Notes: a model not told the origin generated them from the letters alone. Counted from the first letter of the stretch, positions 1 through 12,319 are shown. The stretch: 64,000 nt of DNA from Ixodes scapularis (GCF_016920785.2 NW_024609846.1:89058570-89122569), one strand, 5' to 3'. Translations and numbers: made by a program.

Positions 1-539
1 CCCTGTAGCATCTCAAGTGATAGCGTCTGGAGCTACCTGAACTCGGTCACACATACGTCAGGCACATCGTGGTTGGGCGTTCAAGGAAGAGGGATACGTT
101 CAGAACGTCATGCTCAACCTCGACACCGCAGACAAGGAGCTCGGTCTTGTGCGAGCGACGTGTGCGCCGTCCATGAAGAGCGGTGTGTACGTCGTGTCGG
201 CGCAACACAGTGGGCTGGCATGGCGACAAACAAATCGAACCCGCTTCCGCGCCTGTTGCCGCCGAGGAATAGCCGTCACGCCCATTTGTTTTCCAACCGA
301 GAAGGGGCGCTGGCAACAACACACTCTGCTCGCGCATGCGCAGCAGCTTTTTGCAAATCGTCAATTGCTTGCAGTTTAGGTCCCCCAGGAAGCGAATAAC
401 ACTGAGGCCGAAGCACCACTTTAACAGTTTCCTGCCGCGGCAATCAATTGGTGTTCAGGTCCACATTTAGCAGCCGGGCTGGAACTGGTCGTCCTGGCGA
501 CAAAGATTGAACCGACATCGTCAGTAAGCTGTGCGGCTT
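1..539. other. No gene recognised
   Basis: Several short overlapping reading frames occur on both strands, but none has a recognisable motif or splice context. I see no repeat structure here. Confidence 0.4.
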
Positions 540-1180
540 GAATCAAAATGTGGCCGAGCTGGCGAACTTTCTCCGCTCGATGAGTGAAGAACCGAGTGTC
601 GTCGTCCTGTTTGGCTTCGTTGTCCACATAACACTCGTCGTCGGCATTGTCCTCGGGTTCGTCGTCCAGGTTGTAGTCGGAGTTGTCGTTGAAGTCATCG
701 CCCAGGTCGTCCAGGGGTCGCCGCCAAAGTCATCGCCAGGGATGCCGTCGAAGTCGTAGTCGGAGTCGTCGTCAGTGTCGTCATTCCTAGTCAAACAAAG
801 CCTGTATTATCGTCAGTGTCGTCGTCCTTCTCGTCGTCAGGGTCGAAGACAGTGTTTGTCGTCGAGGAATTCATCGGGTTGGTTGTTGACGTCGTAGCCG
901 GGATTTGTCTTTGGAGTCGCTGTTCGTTTCATTGTCGGTGTCGTTGTCGTCGAAGTCGTCATCATGTTATCGTCGAGGTCGTAGCCAGGAGCGTTATCGA
1001 GTGCATGGTCCGGGTCGTTTTCGAAGCCATAGTTGAGATCGTCGATGATGTCACAGTAGGAGTCATGCTTGGACGTTTTCGGGGATTTCGCCTTCACGGT
1101 CGTCGTTTTCGGAGTTATATTGTTCACAGGTGGTACGCTTCGTGGCATAGATTGCGTTACCAGCACCTCCACCAAAATGT
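540..1180. repeat. GTC/GAC-rich low-complexity tract
   Basis: About 640 bases are built from degenerate GTCGTC, GTCGTAG and GTCATC words with a three-base rhythm. Read on the minus strand, this gives Asp- and Thr-rich peptides such as DDTDDDSDYDFDG. The rhythm keeps frames open on both strands, so the open frames are no evidence of coding. An Asp-rich secreted or disordered protein on the minus strand cannot be excluded, but no start context or neighbouring exon supports it. Confidence 0.6.
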
Positions 1181-1945
1181 CACAAATAAGAATATAACCT
1201 TCATTACTAAAACTTTAAATTAATTTTTAATGCGACGAACGTGTGCCGAGAAACATAAAATAACAAAACATTTTTGACGGCGACGGAAGGACGACTGACT
1301 CATGCAGCCATACGAAGCTCCTTTTGTAAGCCCGTGGGTATACAGGGGTTTCCGAGTTCGAACAAACAACAAAATTCTCGAGTCATCTGGAACATTCCAG
1401 CCATGCAAACAAAAGAAAGACAAAAAGGACAAGCAATGGCTCGGATCAAACCTCAGCCAGCGGCGTGGGAGTCTACCACGCTGCTCACTCAGCAATTTGC
1501 ACGCGGCAATATTTATCTATTTAAAGGGAACTTTCTTTTGGCCTTTGTTAGTTTTTATGGGGTGGGGGGGGGGGGGGGTGATTTAGTGGAACAGTTTTCT
1601 AAACCCCGCGGAAATTTTACTGAATTTAGCCTTTAACAACTTTATTATTCATAGCCTTGTTTGTGCTTCGGATCTACTTGTTTTACCTGATGAATAGCAT
1701 GTTCATCTTGGCTTCCTCCAAAGCTTCTGCAGAGAATGTGAAGTTCGCCAACCGTGACTCGTTTGCATTCCTAGGAGTAGATTATCTTGGACTTTTTCAA
1801 TATCTAAATAATACAAACTATATCGTCAATACAAAACATGACTGATGTAATCTGTGCTGTGTAAGCATTTACGACGTATATTGCATCTGCACTGGAACGC
1901 AGAACTCTCTGTTCCCAAAAGACATCATCAACCTTCCAGTTATTA
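1181..1945. other. Non-coding, poly-G tract
   Basis: AT-rich sequence with a G homopolymer near 1561-1578. No recognisable gene or element. Confidence 0.4.
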
Positions 1946-3408
1946 GGGAGTTTTAGTAGACTGTTTTCATTTTCCGCTCCGCTCTGAGGGTGCCAAACTG
2001 CGCATGCGCGGCCTGCTTCGCCGGAATGGAAAGCGGAAGTCCAAAAACGCGTTTTAGTAGAGCGTTTTTCTTCAGCGTAAGAGCGTTTCAAAAGGGTTCG
2101 AAAAATTTGCTTGCGTAGCCTCACAAGTGGACGTTTATAGTACTAGTAAGACAAAAAAATCTAGACGTTTATACCAAGGGAGTGAAAGGGAGCGTGTTTG
2201 TAATCTGTGTCAAAAAAAACAACAACAACAACAAGGTGTATATGGGCAGTGTCAGGACAATTCACGACGAGCGCGTTTCTAATCTGTGAGTTTTAGTAGG
2301 CCACTTTTATGAGCCCTCTATGCTCTGCTTTACGCCCTGCAAGAGGCATCGTCCCCACCGCGCATGCGTTGCCCGCTCTGAGTTGGAGCGTATAGTTAGC
2401 GGAGTGACCGTGCGCTCCGCTTCACAAGTTGTAGAGCGGACTGCCCTCAGCGTCCTTAGCGTGATCGCTTAGATCTCAAGATGGCTGCACTTACTCAATA
2501 CGCGTCGATGTTTTTCACCGTGACCTCAGCTTGAAAGAGGCCGAATCAAAAAGTGAAGCGTACGCCCCGCGCGTGAAAAGTAAACCATTCGATTTGAGTT
2601 CTATGTAACACAAAACAGCATAATCAAACGAAGTGAACGAGTATCACTTTGTAACCAGCACGGCGTCGGTAAAGTCGTCGCGTTTTTGTGGACGTTCTAT
2701 GGCTATGCAGTCAGATGTACGGGAGCGCGTGCTTGAACGCCGATTATGCCTGTGCAGGCGTCCTCCTGTCGAAAATGTCATTGAAAGCTGACCACGAGCA
2801 TAGCGCTCGCAAGCTGCACCAAAGAAGCCATTCCCTCTCAACTTTATTTATTCACATTCGCTCGAAACTTTTGAATTGTTTAACTTTCCTGCGGAAATGT
2901 TCACCTTGGATTTCCACGGTAGATTTAGAAAATAATAGAGACTTGAATGCAGCCTTTTTAAAAGTGCAACCCATGGTGCCACCATTCTTCGAGGCCGCCT
3001 TATTTTGGCCAAGTGTCTAGGTAGCAAGAGAGCTTCGTCATTGTTTGTCGCGGATGCGAGTCTAAATGTATTAGACACGAATGCTGCGTCAATACTGAAT
3101 ATGAAATGGGTTCTAGTCACAAGTCTCGCACTAAAAACGATGCCCAAAATATGGCGGCCGAATATGTTACCCGGTGGTGTTTTGAAAAGAGTTACCAATA
3201 GCGGTCGAAATAATATTCCACGTCAAGTTTTTGTCTGGTGAAAACCAGACAGGCATAAACAATGCAAGATTTAGCAAATACAACCCTGGACTTCTAAGCA
3301 ATAGTGGTAGTTTAGAACGTTTTTAAGAAGTTTCGTTTTGAATTCCGGCGTAGCGGGCCTCGCATGCACAGTTTGACGGCCTCAAAGCTTAGCGGAATTA
3401 AGGAAAAA

Positions 3409-3435
3409 CTATATATATATATATATTTTTTTTTT
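3409..3435. repeat. (AT)n microsatellite and T run
   Basis: Alternating AT repeat followed by about ten T residues, inside the 3.6 kb element. Confidence 0.9.
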
Positions 3436-3618
3436 ATTTGACGATACATAGTTTTTTACAACCTTACAATGGAAATACGCTTTATCTTATAGGAGTAACA
3501 AGTCCTATATTACATGTTTCGGTAGTGTTTAAATACTGCCGTGTTGTAAGAGTGCCTTTTTGTTCTTTTTATTAGGCCGTCAAGGACAAGGGAGCACCCC
3601 TGGACAACTGTTGGGGTT

Positions 3619-3858
3619 TTGTTGACCGCACAGCATGCCCATATGCCGTCCATCAAAAAATCAGAAGAGGACCACAAGAGGGTGCTCGTCGTGAAGCACC
3701 AGGCAGTGATGTGCGCAGACGGCATAATTTGTCAGCTGGACGAACCCTACAAAGACCATGGGCATGTTCTTTTTTTTTATAGTAGAATGCATAAAATGCT
3801 CACAGTAAATCATATTCAAGCTTTTGGACTCGGCAAAATACTTGTCCGACTAGGCTGA
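3619..3858 (+). pseudogene. Decayed DDE transposase fragment (Harbinger/ISL2EU-like)
   Basis: A 79-codon open frame contains HKRVLVVKHQAVMCADGII followed by a P-Y-K-D-H-G-H stretch. The spacing resembles the Harbinger/DDE_Tnp_4 pattern, in which a Lys-x-Gln and a D-G-I/L strand are followed by a G-x-x-H-D loop. The catalytic Asp after the last His is replaced by Val (GHV). No other part of the transposase is readable, because the flanks are full of stops. It sits centrally in the 1946-5537 TIR element, which supports a transposase origin. Similarity was judged by eye, so the family call is tentative. Confidence 0.4.
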
Positions 3859-5689
3859 AAGGCATCTAGAAATATTTTAATAAAGAAACATTTACTAACA
3901 ACTCCCATTTTACTTCTCCGATGTGCGTGTGAATATTGCATCAAACCAAACTACAGTGTTACTGTTGAATTCAGCATTGTAAAAATAGCCTGTGTTGCGT
4001 GGCCTTCTATTGCAAGATAAGACCGTAGCACAAGTAAGGATCAAACTAGGCAGGAGCTTAAGCTGAAAAACGCATTTTCAAAACACACACAAAAGAAATA
4101 AAAGTAAGTGCAGTCAATCAAAATGGTTTCATGTCACCCTCCAAGGCAGATACATACACTGCGCTCCAATGTTAATACGAACGCAAAAAATCGCTTTTAT
4201 TTGCAGTTTGCAGTGCCCCAAACGAGCGCTTTATTCCACGCCAATAGGCGGATGTCAGCCCCTCGAATTTAAGGTGAAAAAAAAAAAAAGGATATTGATT
4301 GTTCCCGCTAACAGTGTCGCGCAGGTTACATAAACACCAAGGTACTCTATCACAAACCGAAGCATACGAAGAAGAAAAGATTCATTTCATTGGGGGAAAA
4401 AAAGTACAGATATAAATAGAGCACTCACTTTCGCTAATTTTCACTGTCTTGCTGCCTAAAGTAACCTAACAAAATATCTGTCCGTTTGCCGACTCCTTTA
4501 GTCTTTGGTCTTTAGCCTTTAAGTTTTGGCTCTGGAGAGCCACGGCACCGCGGAAAGGCAGCAGCCCGTACAACCGAGGCCCGCGGTTCCGCGTCTAGGG
4601 AACAGGGTAATGTGATGAGTATATACGTGCAAGATGACGGCGACATGGGTTTTTGGTATTGGGGAGGATGGCAGTCACTAGGCAGTCCGATTCGCAGAAG
4701 GAAGTGACGTCAACAACGTTCTTTGGATGTTGATTGGTGGAGTCGCTGATGACACGATGCGTGGTGCTGCTAAGATACGTTCATTTACACCTACGTCACT
4801 TCCTTCTCCCTAGTCGCCTGGGAGTCCAAAACGTGCAACATAGCCCCCCAGACTTCGTGGAGGCGGGTTGGGCGGGTGAGCAGCGAGCCATGAGGATCTT
4901 GCACGCCGTTCGATCAGTGCATGAAGGGGCACCAGGAACATGATGGCGCTGTTGCTCACTGGGGTCCACTGGGGTCAAAGCATCATGCTCCAAGGAGGTA
5001 GCCCAGCCAAAGTAGAAGCTGCCGCCTCCGAGGAACCAAGGCCCAGGGCTTAGATTGAGGCACCGCCGTCGCCCGGTGTGTCATCCACTCAACGACGTCG
5101 TCGTCATCTCGCATAGAAAAATCGAGCTCGCTGGCTTAGACAAGCCAGCGGGCTCTCTCACCGTTCAGGGGCCATGAAAGGATTGCGGCCAGCGATTTCT
5201 CGAAGCAGCCAGAGGTTCTTGACCACCGTGAAACGTTTTCTGGAGGACGCCGTTTTAAACAAAGTCTGTGGAGCCATCTTAGTGCAGCGAGGTTTTCTTA
5301 ACGGTCAAGCGCGCTCCCAAGCACGATTTCAAATGGCGAGCACCCATTTCAAATTCCTTTCCAGAAGAACACCATCTAATGAACCTTTACTGAGAGTGGA
5401 ACGTGCTTCTTAAAATGGCGACGAAAGCGGAGCTGACGCTTCACGCTCAAATCCCAGAGCGGGTCGCGCATGCGCGATGGCGACTCCGCTTTCCATAGAG
5501 CGGAGCGAGAAAGCGAAAACGGTCTACTAAAACTCTGTATTAGCTCTGGTACGCTCTAAAAAGCTGAGATCAGTTTTAAATATGATCATGAAAAAAAATA
5601 TTTAGTTGCACACTTAGTCTTTTGGTATGTGAAATTTTCCGAGTTTCGTGCTCGAGCTCAGCCTTTGTGATAAAGGATTGTACCGTCAC

Positions 5690-7330
5690 TCAGTTAAATG
5701 TATATCTTAAATCGGAATCCCATGCACTTCTGGCGGTATGATAAGGACCGCACAAATACCACCTATTTGGCAATAAGTATAGCTGATTTATCGGGCATTA
5801 TCTTAAGCGAACCTGAAGATATGTCGAACGTTTCCCAAACTACTATGCCTCGGTATGTTATTGAAATCGAACTGGAGCATTTGTGCCCGACGTAAGTAGC
5901 GATTCCAGTGGATTCCTGTCAACCTTATCTTTTGATAATGCTGACATTCTACTTAAAATAAACAAAATAAATCCCAAGCTGTCAGTCGCATTGCATGGTA
6001 TCGCAAGTTCCATAGTTAAAGGAGGCTCTCCCATTTTTACAAACATCTTATCGCATATTTTTAACTTAACATTATCAACCCTCACTTCCACTTAGAGTTA
6101 GACAAACTCTACTTTGATGTCAGTACGTAAAGGAAAATAAACGGATGATGTAAAAAAGACATACCAGTAACTTTGCTATGCCCGTTCGCGAAGGCATATC
6201 ATTTTTCTTTTTTTTTTATATCGGTCGAATTTTTTTAAAAGTAGTTCTTTACGGTATGGCTTCCCGAGAAGAGCATCAGTGTAAACATATTTAGTGTTTT
6301 TTTTTTCATTTTGTCTCACCTATTGCCAATCAGCGTGGTCAGGTAGATACTAGTATATTTCGATCTTTCAAATGCCTTTGACTTGGTTGATCATTCGTTC
6401 CTTATACTGAAATTGCAATATCACGGTCTGAGTACTCCGCCTTGCACATTGTTTCTGGATTACTTTCCTAAACGGCAAAATTTCGTGCGTGTTCTTGGGT
6501 GGTATTCCCGTCCTTATGTTTCACTCTCGGATGTGCCATATTGGCTCATACTTGAACCAATGCATTTCATCATTTTCATAAATGACTAGAACACATGGGT
6601 TCAGCATTCATGCATATTGCAGTATGCAAGCGATATTAAACTGTTTCGGCAGATCTTATCTATGAGGGGCTGTGATATGCTAATGAGCGATGTTAAATCA
6701 GTGCAATATAGGTGTTGTAGAACCATATTGAGTTTTAATTATTTTAAAACTGTCGTTATATCTTTATCTGGGAAGGTTGGACCTATACATTTTTGTTATC
6801 ATCTTGTCAATCTTCCGTTACACAGCGTCGTGCTCGCGTGATCTTGGTCTGCATATGGATTCTCAATTGTCTTTTCAAGTACGCATGTATAATACAATCG
6901 CCGCTTCGTTTCGTATAACGGGTGTTATATATAAAATTACGCGCAAGTTTTCCGGGTTATCCTACATGTTACGATTATACGTTTCGGTAGTGCGGTTCAA
7001 TCTGCTTTTTTTTCGGTTGTCTGGAATTGTATTGGCCGTAGGAGCCATGTGATGGTAAAAAGTGTTCAAAAGCATTTCGAATTCTTATTATCATTATATT
7101 GGTCATACATTTTATTACGCATGTAGGAGACTTTTCGAACAATGAAATCACCCCACATTTGAGTTCAAGAAGGCGTGAGCGAGATTTAATATTTTTTGTA
7201 TAAATATCTTCATGGATTATCTATTGCCCTGATCTCACGTCATGTATTCATGCTCACCTTCCGAGGCGACTTTGACGAGTTTCGCCTACTTTATATGTTT
7301 ATCAAATTATCTCAGTTAGCCTCATAACCC
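5690..7330 (+). pseudogene. Decayed Jockey/CR1-like LINE, RT region
   Basis: Across three frames with many stops one can follow a non-LTR reverse transcriptase. The segments INPKLSVALHGIASSIVKGG and IFNLTLST lie near 5970-6080. DLSNAFDLVDHSFLILKLQ lies near 6362-6420, then VSLSDVPYWLILEPMHFII near 6520-6580, which is the degenerate GVPQGSVLGPLLF block. QYASDIKLFRQI at 6617-6652 is the YADD box with the first Asp changed to Ser. The thumb region, with SYMLRLYVSVVR, runs to about 7050. The order and spacing match a Jockey/CR1-group LINE reading rightward. It is non-functional, and no endonuclease domain is visible. Confidence 0.8.
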
Positions 7331-9800
7331 GCATACAACGCTCGAATAACACCCTCCGTACAGCAAATATTAATGTTTATAACTAATGTTTTAGCATTTA
7401 TGTTCTTTCTGACTAATTGTAACCTCACTGAGTAAGCATCATTACCAGGACATCTGCTTTACATGAGCACAGAAAAAAAAAAAGGAATGAATAGACCCAT
7501 TCCATAAGTAAACGTTCATCAAGAAACACAGACGGACGCCATTTCTTGGGCACAAAGCGTGTAATTAGATTCGAGTCCTCGCCGAGCGCTGACGGAGCAG
7601 TCGTTTTCAATAACAGTTGAGATGAGTTCACACTGAATGCTGACACGGCCCTCGTGTCCAAGCAATAGCGGACAGGCAAGGCGCGCACTTTTGAGAGGGG
7701 TCTGTTATCGACGATAGAACACGCTGGTTTAGCCAGCACATTTCCCGCTCGCGGAAAGGGTGAGCAAACATTAGAATTTTCATATCTTTTCTCTGAAGGA
7801 CGCATTCAGATCTCCTATATGCAACATGACTGCAACATCGCGACCACGCGAGGGTTTCTGATATGAGGACAAGAAGTGTAGGAAGCTTACTAGCAAGGAC
7901 TTCACAAAAGTTTGCCCCTCTTACGGCCTAGAACTTGTCATGCCAGAGGTCAGTTGCCCGAGCAGACCCTTATCGGCCATCGCCCAAAAGTTCTGCGACA
8001 TCCTGCATGGTACGAGCAGATCATAGAGGCATCCAGTCACAGTGAAATATCGCCATCTTTGAGAAGCTCTGCTAGGCGCAGCCGGCAGTGCTATGGTTTT
8101 ATACACATTGGGAACAACCGGTACTGCCAGTACATGCTGGTTGCGTAGAGCAAGCTTAGAAATACGAATAGCATTGTACCGTTTTTGGAGCTGAAGTCGG
8201 CGGACCCTCAGCAAAGCTTGAAGAGGCTTATGAGCCATGCGGATCAGTTATCTATCACGTGAAAGAACCAGTTTTTTTTATGGAATAAAATTTGAAATAT
8301 ATCCGCCAGATGTTCATGTTATTTAACCCCAGATATTTCAGGCGGGTCCCAGTACCATTCGTTTCCCAGAACGTTGTGGTGCATAGTGCGCAGCGCACAG
8401 CTTCTGAAAACGTACCTGCTACACGCTGCCAGCTGACCCTTTGTGAAGGTGGTGATACATCATGAGCACACAGATTTCCAAAAACGGTGTGCATGAAGCA
8501 AAAGGATCATGACTCGCAAGAAAGACAATATAACGGTTTTTACAGAGCCTTTTCGGGTGCAGCCATAATGCAAATGCTTTTAGTGGTGTCCAACGGTAGC
8601 GACGGCATTCTGGACCTGCCTGTGTCGCGGCGCCCCCCCCCCCCCCCCCCCCCCCTTTCCAGTCCTTTACGCCTTTTCCAGAATCGTGCCTCAGCAGGAC
8701 GATTCGCCGGTGCCGTTCCAGCAACTCCATGCACCCTCTTCGTGTTCCCATTTCGCGGATCTTCATTTTCGTTCATATTAAAGGGGTCATGAAACAATTT
8801 TTCAACTTTCTCCTGTTTTGCTTTCCTCCTCAGCTCACAAATCGCGCATTGTACCAAGCAGTTCAAGAAGACGGAAAGGAGGGAGTCCCATGTTGCTCGG
8901 ACCCTCGTTCGTGTACCCAGACCCACAGCCATTCTCCTCCTAGAAGATTAGCCCGTCGCTCAAAACTCGAACGAAAATTGCTTTCCCCGCTCCGTTCACC
9001 CATAAGCTGACAGTGCTGTGGAAGCTACGTGCTCGTTGGACCAGCCACACTTTTGCCACGTGACGACGCTCCCTCGTGCATATCCACCAGCAGATAATGA
9101 GGTAATGATGTAGAAAACCCGAGACTGTGGTAAAAGCAGAGAAACTTGGTCGAAGAAGAAAGACAGGGGAGAACGTCTCAAACTCAGCTACTGCACATGA
9201 TTGTAAATCTGAGACTGGGGCAGAAAGAGAACACAACAGAAGGTAGTAAAAGAGGAGGCAACGTCTCAAACTCAGCTGCAAAGTTTATTTCGAACACGTT
9301 TGCTACACCCCCTCCAACGCCGTCTCTACAAAAAAAAACAAAAAAAAAACGCGCATGACAAGAGGACAATGACACTTCGGTAAACCTTTTCTTATCTCCC
9401 TTGACCTTGGCTGTGGGACACTCACACAAAGGGTCACATTCTAGCATAACCACCGCCACCCGGCGAACGTAGGTGAAAACATTACTGAACACAAACAAAG
9501 GGATTGACCTTCAAAGGTGCGTTTCCTCTAACATATCACTCACTCTCCGGTCTAACAAATCACTCAGTCTAACAAATCACTCAGTCTTCAGTCTTAGGTT
9601 TACAATTATGTTCAACTTACACCAGCTCGCCTGCACTCTGACTATTTTTTTCAGCTACTGCGTTTATTTCCTCAATGTCTTATATATCCACACCCTAGCC
9701 ACCGACCACCGACGTCACAAGGTCAACCTTTGTTATCAATACAATCCTACCCACACTGGTCTTCACCTCAACCGTAAACGGTGACCTCAATCCCAACCTG
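7331..9800. other. Repeat-rich, no gene recognised
   Basis: Contains an 18-base-scale poly-C tract near 8632-8656 and an AAAGGGGTCATGAAAC motif at about 8780, of the kind found at MITE ends. GACGTTCTCC/GGAGAACGTCTC words repeat at 9166-9184 and 9257-9280. An imperfect inverted repeat joins about 9196-9220 to about 9585-9612 (ACATGATTGTAAAT against TTTACAATTATGT). A 126-codon minus-strand frame at 7425-7805 has no motif I know. Confidence 0.4.
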
Positions 9801-9839
9801 AAAGCTTAGGACCTTAAACAAAACAAACACAACGAAACA

Positions 9840-10607
9840 AACATACGGCGCGAGGTAAAACGGCAGCGACACCTCGGCGGTGGGCGGAGCACCACGATGC
9901 GCCGGTGAGTGCCGAGTCAGTAAAGGACGAGGCTGCGAAAGGGGTAGTGGGGATCTTCCAGCAGCTCCAAGACACAACGAAGTGCAAGGAGGCGACTGGA
10001 CGTGACAAAAGACGGCAGTCCCAAACCCCCGGCTGTACGAGGGAAGCGAAGAGCCTGCCGAGCGACAAGCTTCGTGTGCTGCTCCCAGAAAAACGAAAAG
10101 ATCTCGGAGTTGAGGTGGCGCACGACGGCCGCAGGCGGGTCGACTCACAGCGCGCCATACAGTCCACAGCTTGGCAGACACTACAGGCTTGACAATGTGC
10201 GCACGATCCCGCAAGGGGTGTGAAAAACTTAACGCCAACCCAGAACGGTGCGCTACGTTTGCAACGATACCGGTCCAAGGGTCGGTTGACACACCGGAGC
10301 AGTCGAAAAGGACACCCAGGACCCGGACAGCCTCAGTCGTCAGGATGCCGCCTGGAATAGGGTCAGAAAAACTGTCAAAAAGGGTGACCTTGCTTTTCGA
10401 CGCGTTCAGCTGGATCCCAGAAAGGTCGGCGTACTCATCCTACAGTCGAAGGGTAGGAATAAGGCTGTCTGAGTCCCGCACAAATAGCGAGACATCGTCG
10501 GCATAGGCTGAGACTCTTACGGATCCAGAGCCAGGGATGGCAAAACCATGCGCCGAGTGGTAGTCGTTGATCTGGCGCAGCATGGGGTCCAGACAAACTA
10601 CAAAAAG
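9840..10607 (-). pseudogene. L1/Tx1-like LINE, RT palm to C-terminus
   Basis: Reads leftward. The catalytic box SAYADDVSLFVRD lies at about 10478-10520. It is followed by a thumb-type stretch with DEYADLSGIQLNASKSKVTLF. A C-terminal block reads IFSFFWEQHTKLVARQALRF and then PRTAGGLGLPS at about 10030-10110. The F-W-x-x-x-x-x-L-V-A-R and GGLGLP spacing is typical of the L1/Tx1 group. Several frame changes and one stop (after the box) interrupt it. It continues the LINE that starts at 13706, displaced by the MITE at 10611-10797 and the element at 10932-12168. Confidence 0.8.
10305..10501. repeat. Original copy of the duplicated RT segment
   Basis: This approximately 197 bp stretch encodes the YADD box and following thumb part. 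It is repeated nearly identically and in the same orientation at 12320-12515. Here it is in its expected place in the LINE order. Confidence 0.85.
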
Positions 10608-10610
10608 TAA

Positions 10611-10797
10611 AGGCCTGTTCACACATGCAGCGGAGCGCTCCAAGCATAGCGCTGACCTCGCGCTAAGCGCGTGCTGACGGCAGCGTTCACCAGCTTTGTA
10701 TCGCACCGTCAAAACTGTTGCTCATGGCAGACGGCAAGTAGCTGACGGCACGTGAGCAGCGCTACATCAGCGCTTCGCTGCATGTGTGAACCGGCCT
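10611..10797. mobile_element. 187 bp MITE with TAA target duplication
   Basis: The ends are AGGCCTGTTCACACATGCAG and its near reverse complement ending TGAACCGGCCT. Inverted similarity extends about 35 bases through GCGGAGCGCT/AGCGCTTCGC. A TAA flanks each side (10608-10610 and 10798-10800). A 3 bp TWA duplication is the signature of PIF/Harbinger. It interrupts the RT frame of the LINE between the QGCP motif and the VVCLDPML segment. Confidence 0.85.
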
Positions 10798-10931
10798 TAA
10801 GGGTGACAAAGTTTAAAAGGGCAGCCCTGACACAGACTCCGGGCCGCTAAGAAGCATGGCGTGACCCGGCCATTGATTACAAGGTCACTGGCCAGGTTGG
10901 CGTAGAGAACCTCAAAGAGGCGGACGAAATC
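10798..10931 (-). pseudogene. L1/Tx1-like LINE RT, QGCP segment
   Basis: Reading leftward, this piece gives FVRLFEVLYANLASDLVING and then ARSLCQGCPF. This is the RT stretch ending in the R-Q-G-C-P motif. It lies between two insertions: the long-TIR element on its right and the TAA MITE on its left. Confidence 0.75.
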
Positions 10932-12168
10932 GAATCCCGGAGAAAAGCTCACCGGAGAAAAGCTCACCGGAGAAAAGCTCACTGGAGATAAGCTCACCGG
11001 AGAAAAGCTCACCGCGAAACCGGCGGATGCGGAGAAAAGCTCACCGGCCATTGAGCGTATGCGGAGAAGAGCTCACCGATTTTTCTTCTTTTTATATGTA
11101 GGCTGTTGGATCATGCGTAACATATATCAATTTATTATCATAAAATTCGCCAGCTTTGCAAAAAATAAAATGTTTTTTTTGTAATATTTGTTAAGCTAAT
11201 TGGGTATATTGTTCCCCAATCAATAATTGCCGGCGAGTTTTTTCTGTGGTTTACTCTCTAATAAACGAAAGCCTAACTTAAAACTTTATAAACCTGAAGA
11301 ACAGGAACAAGTTCGAAAACTTAATAATGTCTGCCTAAAACCTAAAAATCAAAACTGTAAATGCCGAAAATCCGAAAGCGCATGCGCAACAACGCGGTGC
11401 CTGAAATTCTCTTTGAAGCTTTTGTTTACCTTTGAAAACAGGATAAAACAGTCAGCAAGATATCGAGGCTTCTTTCTTCCACGGACATGCACGTTTTCTA
11501 GCCGTTCGTGCTGGTGTTTCCGCACGTTGCCTTTGTGTGATAGTGCCCTTCTACGGTGAGCGACCCATGATTTTCAGAGCTGCACACTGGCACCATTGTT
11601 ACTCGTGACCTATATAAGAAGTAGTCTTCTGTAAGGTAGCGAATAGGGCGAGTTGGTAAACGTTACACATGATGAAAACCGCTCAAACGACGACGACGGA
11701 GTGAAGACAACAAACACGACAGGACGGAGCTGTTCTAGCAGCTAAAGGTTTGTTAGTGAAATTAACAGAAAGAAAACAGCGTAGCCGTCAGCTGTCAATA
11801 AAATGCTGCGTTTTTTAGCGGTCTACGAAGTTCTGATTTTATACTTGCGGCTTCATTAATGAACAGAATGGGTGATTACTAATTCCCGAGGAATTAGTAA
11901 ATATGCCCAATGGACTTCAAGAAAATTACAAAAAAGAGGACATATTTTTAATAAAGCGAAGAATGCGAATTGTGTTAAATTGGCACGTTTGATGCAGAAT
12001 CCGCTAAGTTAAAAAAAAAATCAGTGAGCTTTCCTCCGCATCCGCTCAAAGGCCGGTGAGCTTTTCTCTGCATCTGCCGGTTTTGCGGTGAGCTTTTCTT
12101 CGGTGAGCTTATCTCCGGTGAGCTTTTCTCCGGTGAGCTTTTCTCCGGTGAGCTTTTCTCCGCCGCCC
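10932..12168. mobile_element. 1.24 kb element, TIRs of tandem subrepeats, 9 bp TSD
   Basis: GACGAAATC occurs at 10923-10931 and again at 12169-12177, a perfect 9 bp target duplication inside the LINE. Just inside each end, the repeat word GGAGAAAAGCTCACC is stacked about five times at 10939-11012. Further degenerate copies run to about 11080. The right end (about 12023-12162) is the inverted counterpart, giving TIRs of roughly 140 bp. The outermost seven bases do not match each other. The interior is AT-rich with no recognisable transposase; a 110-codon frame at 11227-11559 has no known motif. A 9 bp duplication with long TIRs points to a nonautonomous Mutator-like element. Confidence 0.85.
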
Positions 12169-12177
12169 GACGAAATC

Positions 12178-12319
12178 AGCCGAAAAACCAAACACCTGGA
12201 GGACGGAAAAATTATATTCCAGGCAATCAAAAGCCTTGTCCTTGTCGAGTGAAATAAAGGCTCCTCGTAGGCCGCGCGATGTGACGTACTGGAGCAGGCC
12301 GCGAGTGAGAGACAGTGAC
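12178..12319 (-). pseudogene. L1/Tx1-like LINE RT, catalytic Asp segment
   Basis: Reading leftward: SSLSLTRGLLQYVTSRGLRG, then AFISLDKDKAFDCLEYNF, then VLQVFGFSADFV. SLDKDKAFD is the first catalytic Asp block of L1/Tx1-type RTs. It is joined upstream (higher coordinates) to the misplaced segment 12320-12515 instead of the block expected after HQTCYVP. Confidence 0.8.

Larger units (their letters stand above)
1946..5537. mobile_element. 3.6 kb DNA transposon with TIRs, TA target site
   Basis: The left end begins GGGAGTTTTAGTAGAC and the right end finishes GGTCTACTAAAACTCTG, which is its reverse complement. Similarity continues inward for about 45 bases through a GCTCCGCTCT block. Both ends abut a TA dinucleotide, so the target duplication is probably TA. 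Both subterminal zones carry GCGCATGCGC and AAAGCGG words. A related motif at 2286-2301 lies just inside the left end. The interior is mostly decayed; the only protein-like piece is the DDE-type remnant at 3619-3858. A 129 bp MITE at 16612-16740 has the same termini. The superfamily is unsettled: the transposase remnant suggests the PIF/Harbinger-ISL2EU group, and a TA target also fits Tc1/mariner. Confidence 0.65.

Noticed and set aside
816..1223. 135-codon plus-strand frame
   Set aside because: It lies in GTC-repeat DNA that is open on both strands and gives a biased Val/Cys/Arg peptide with no motif.
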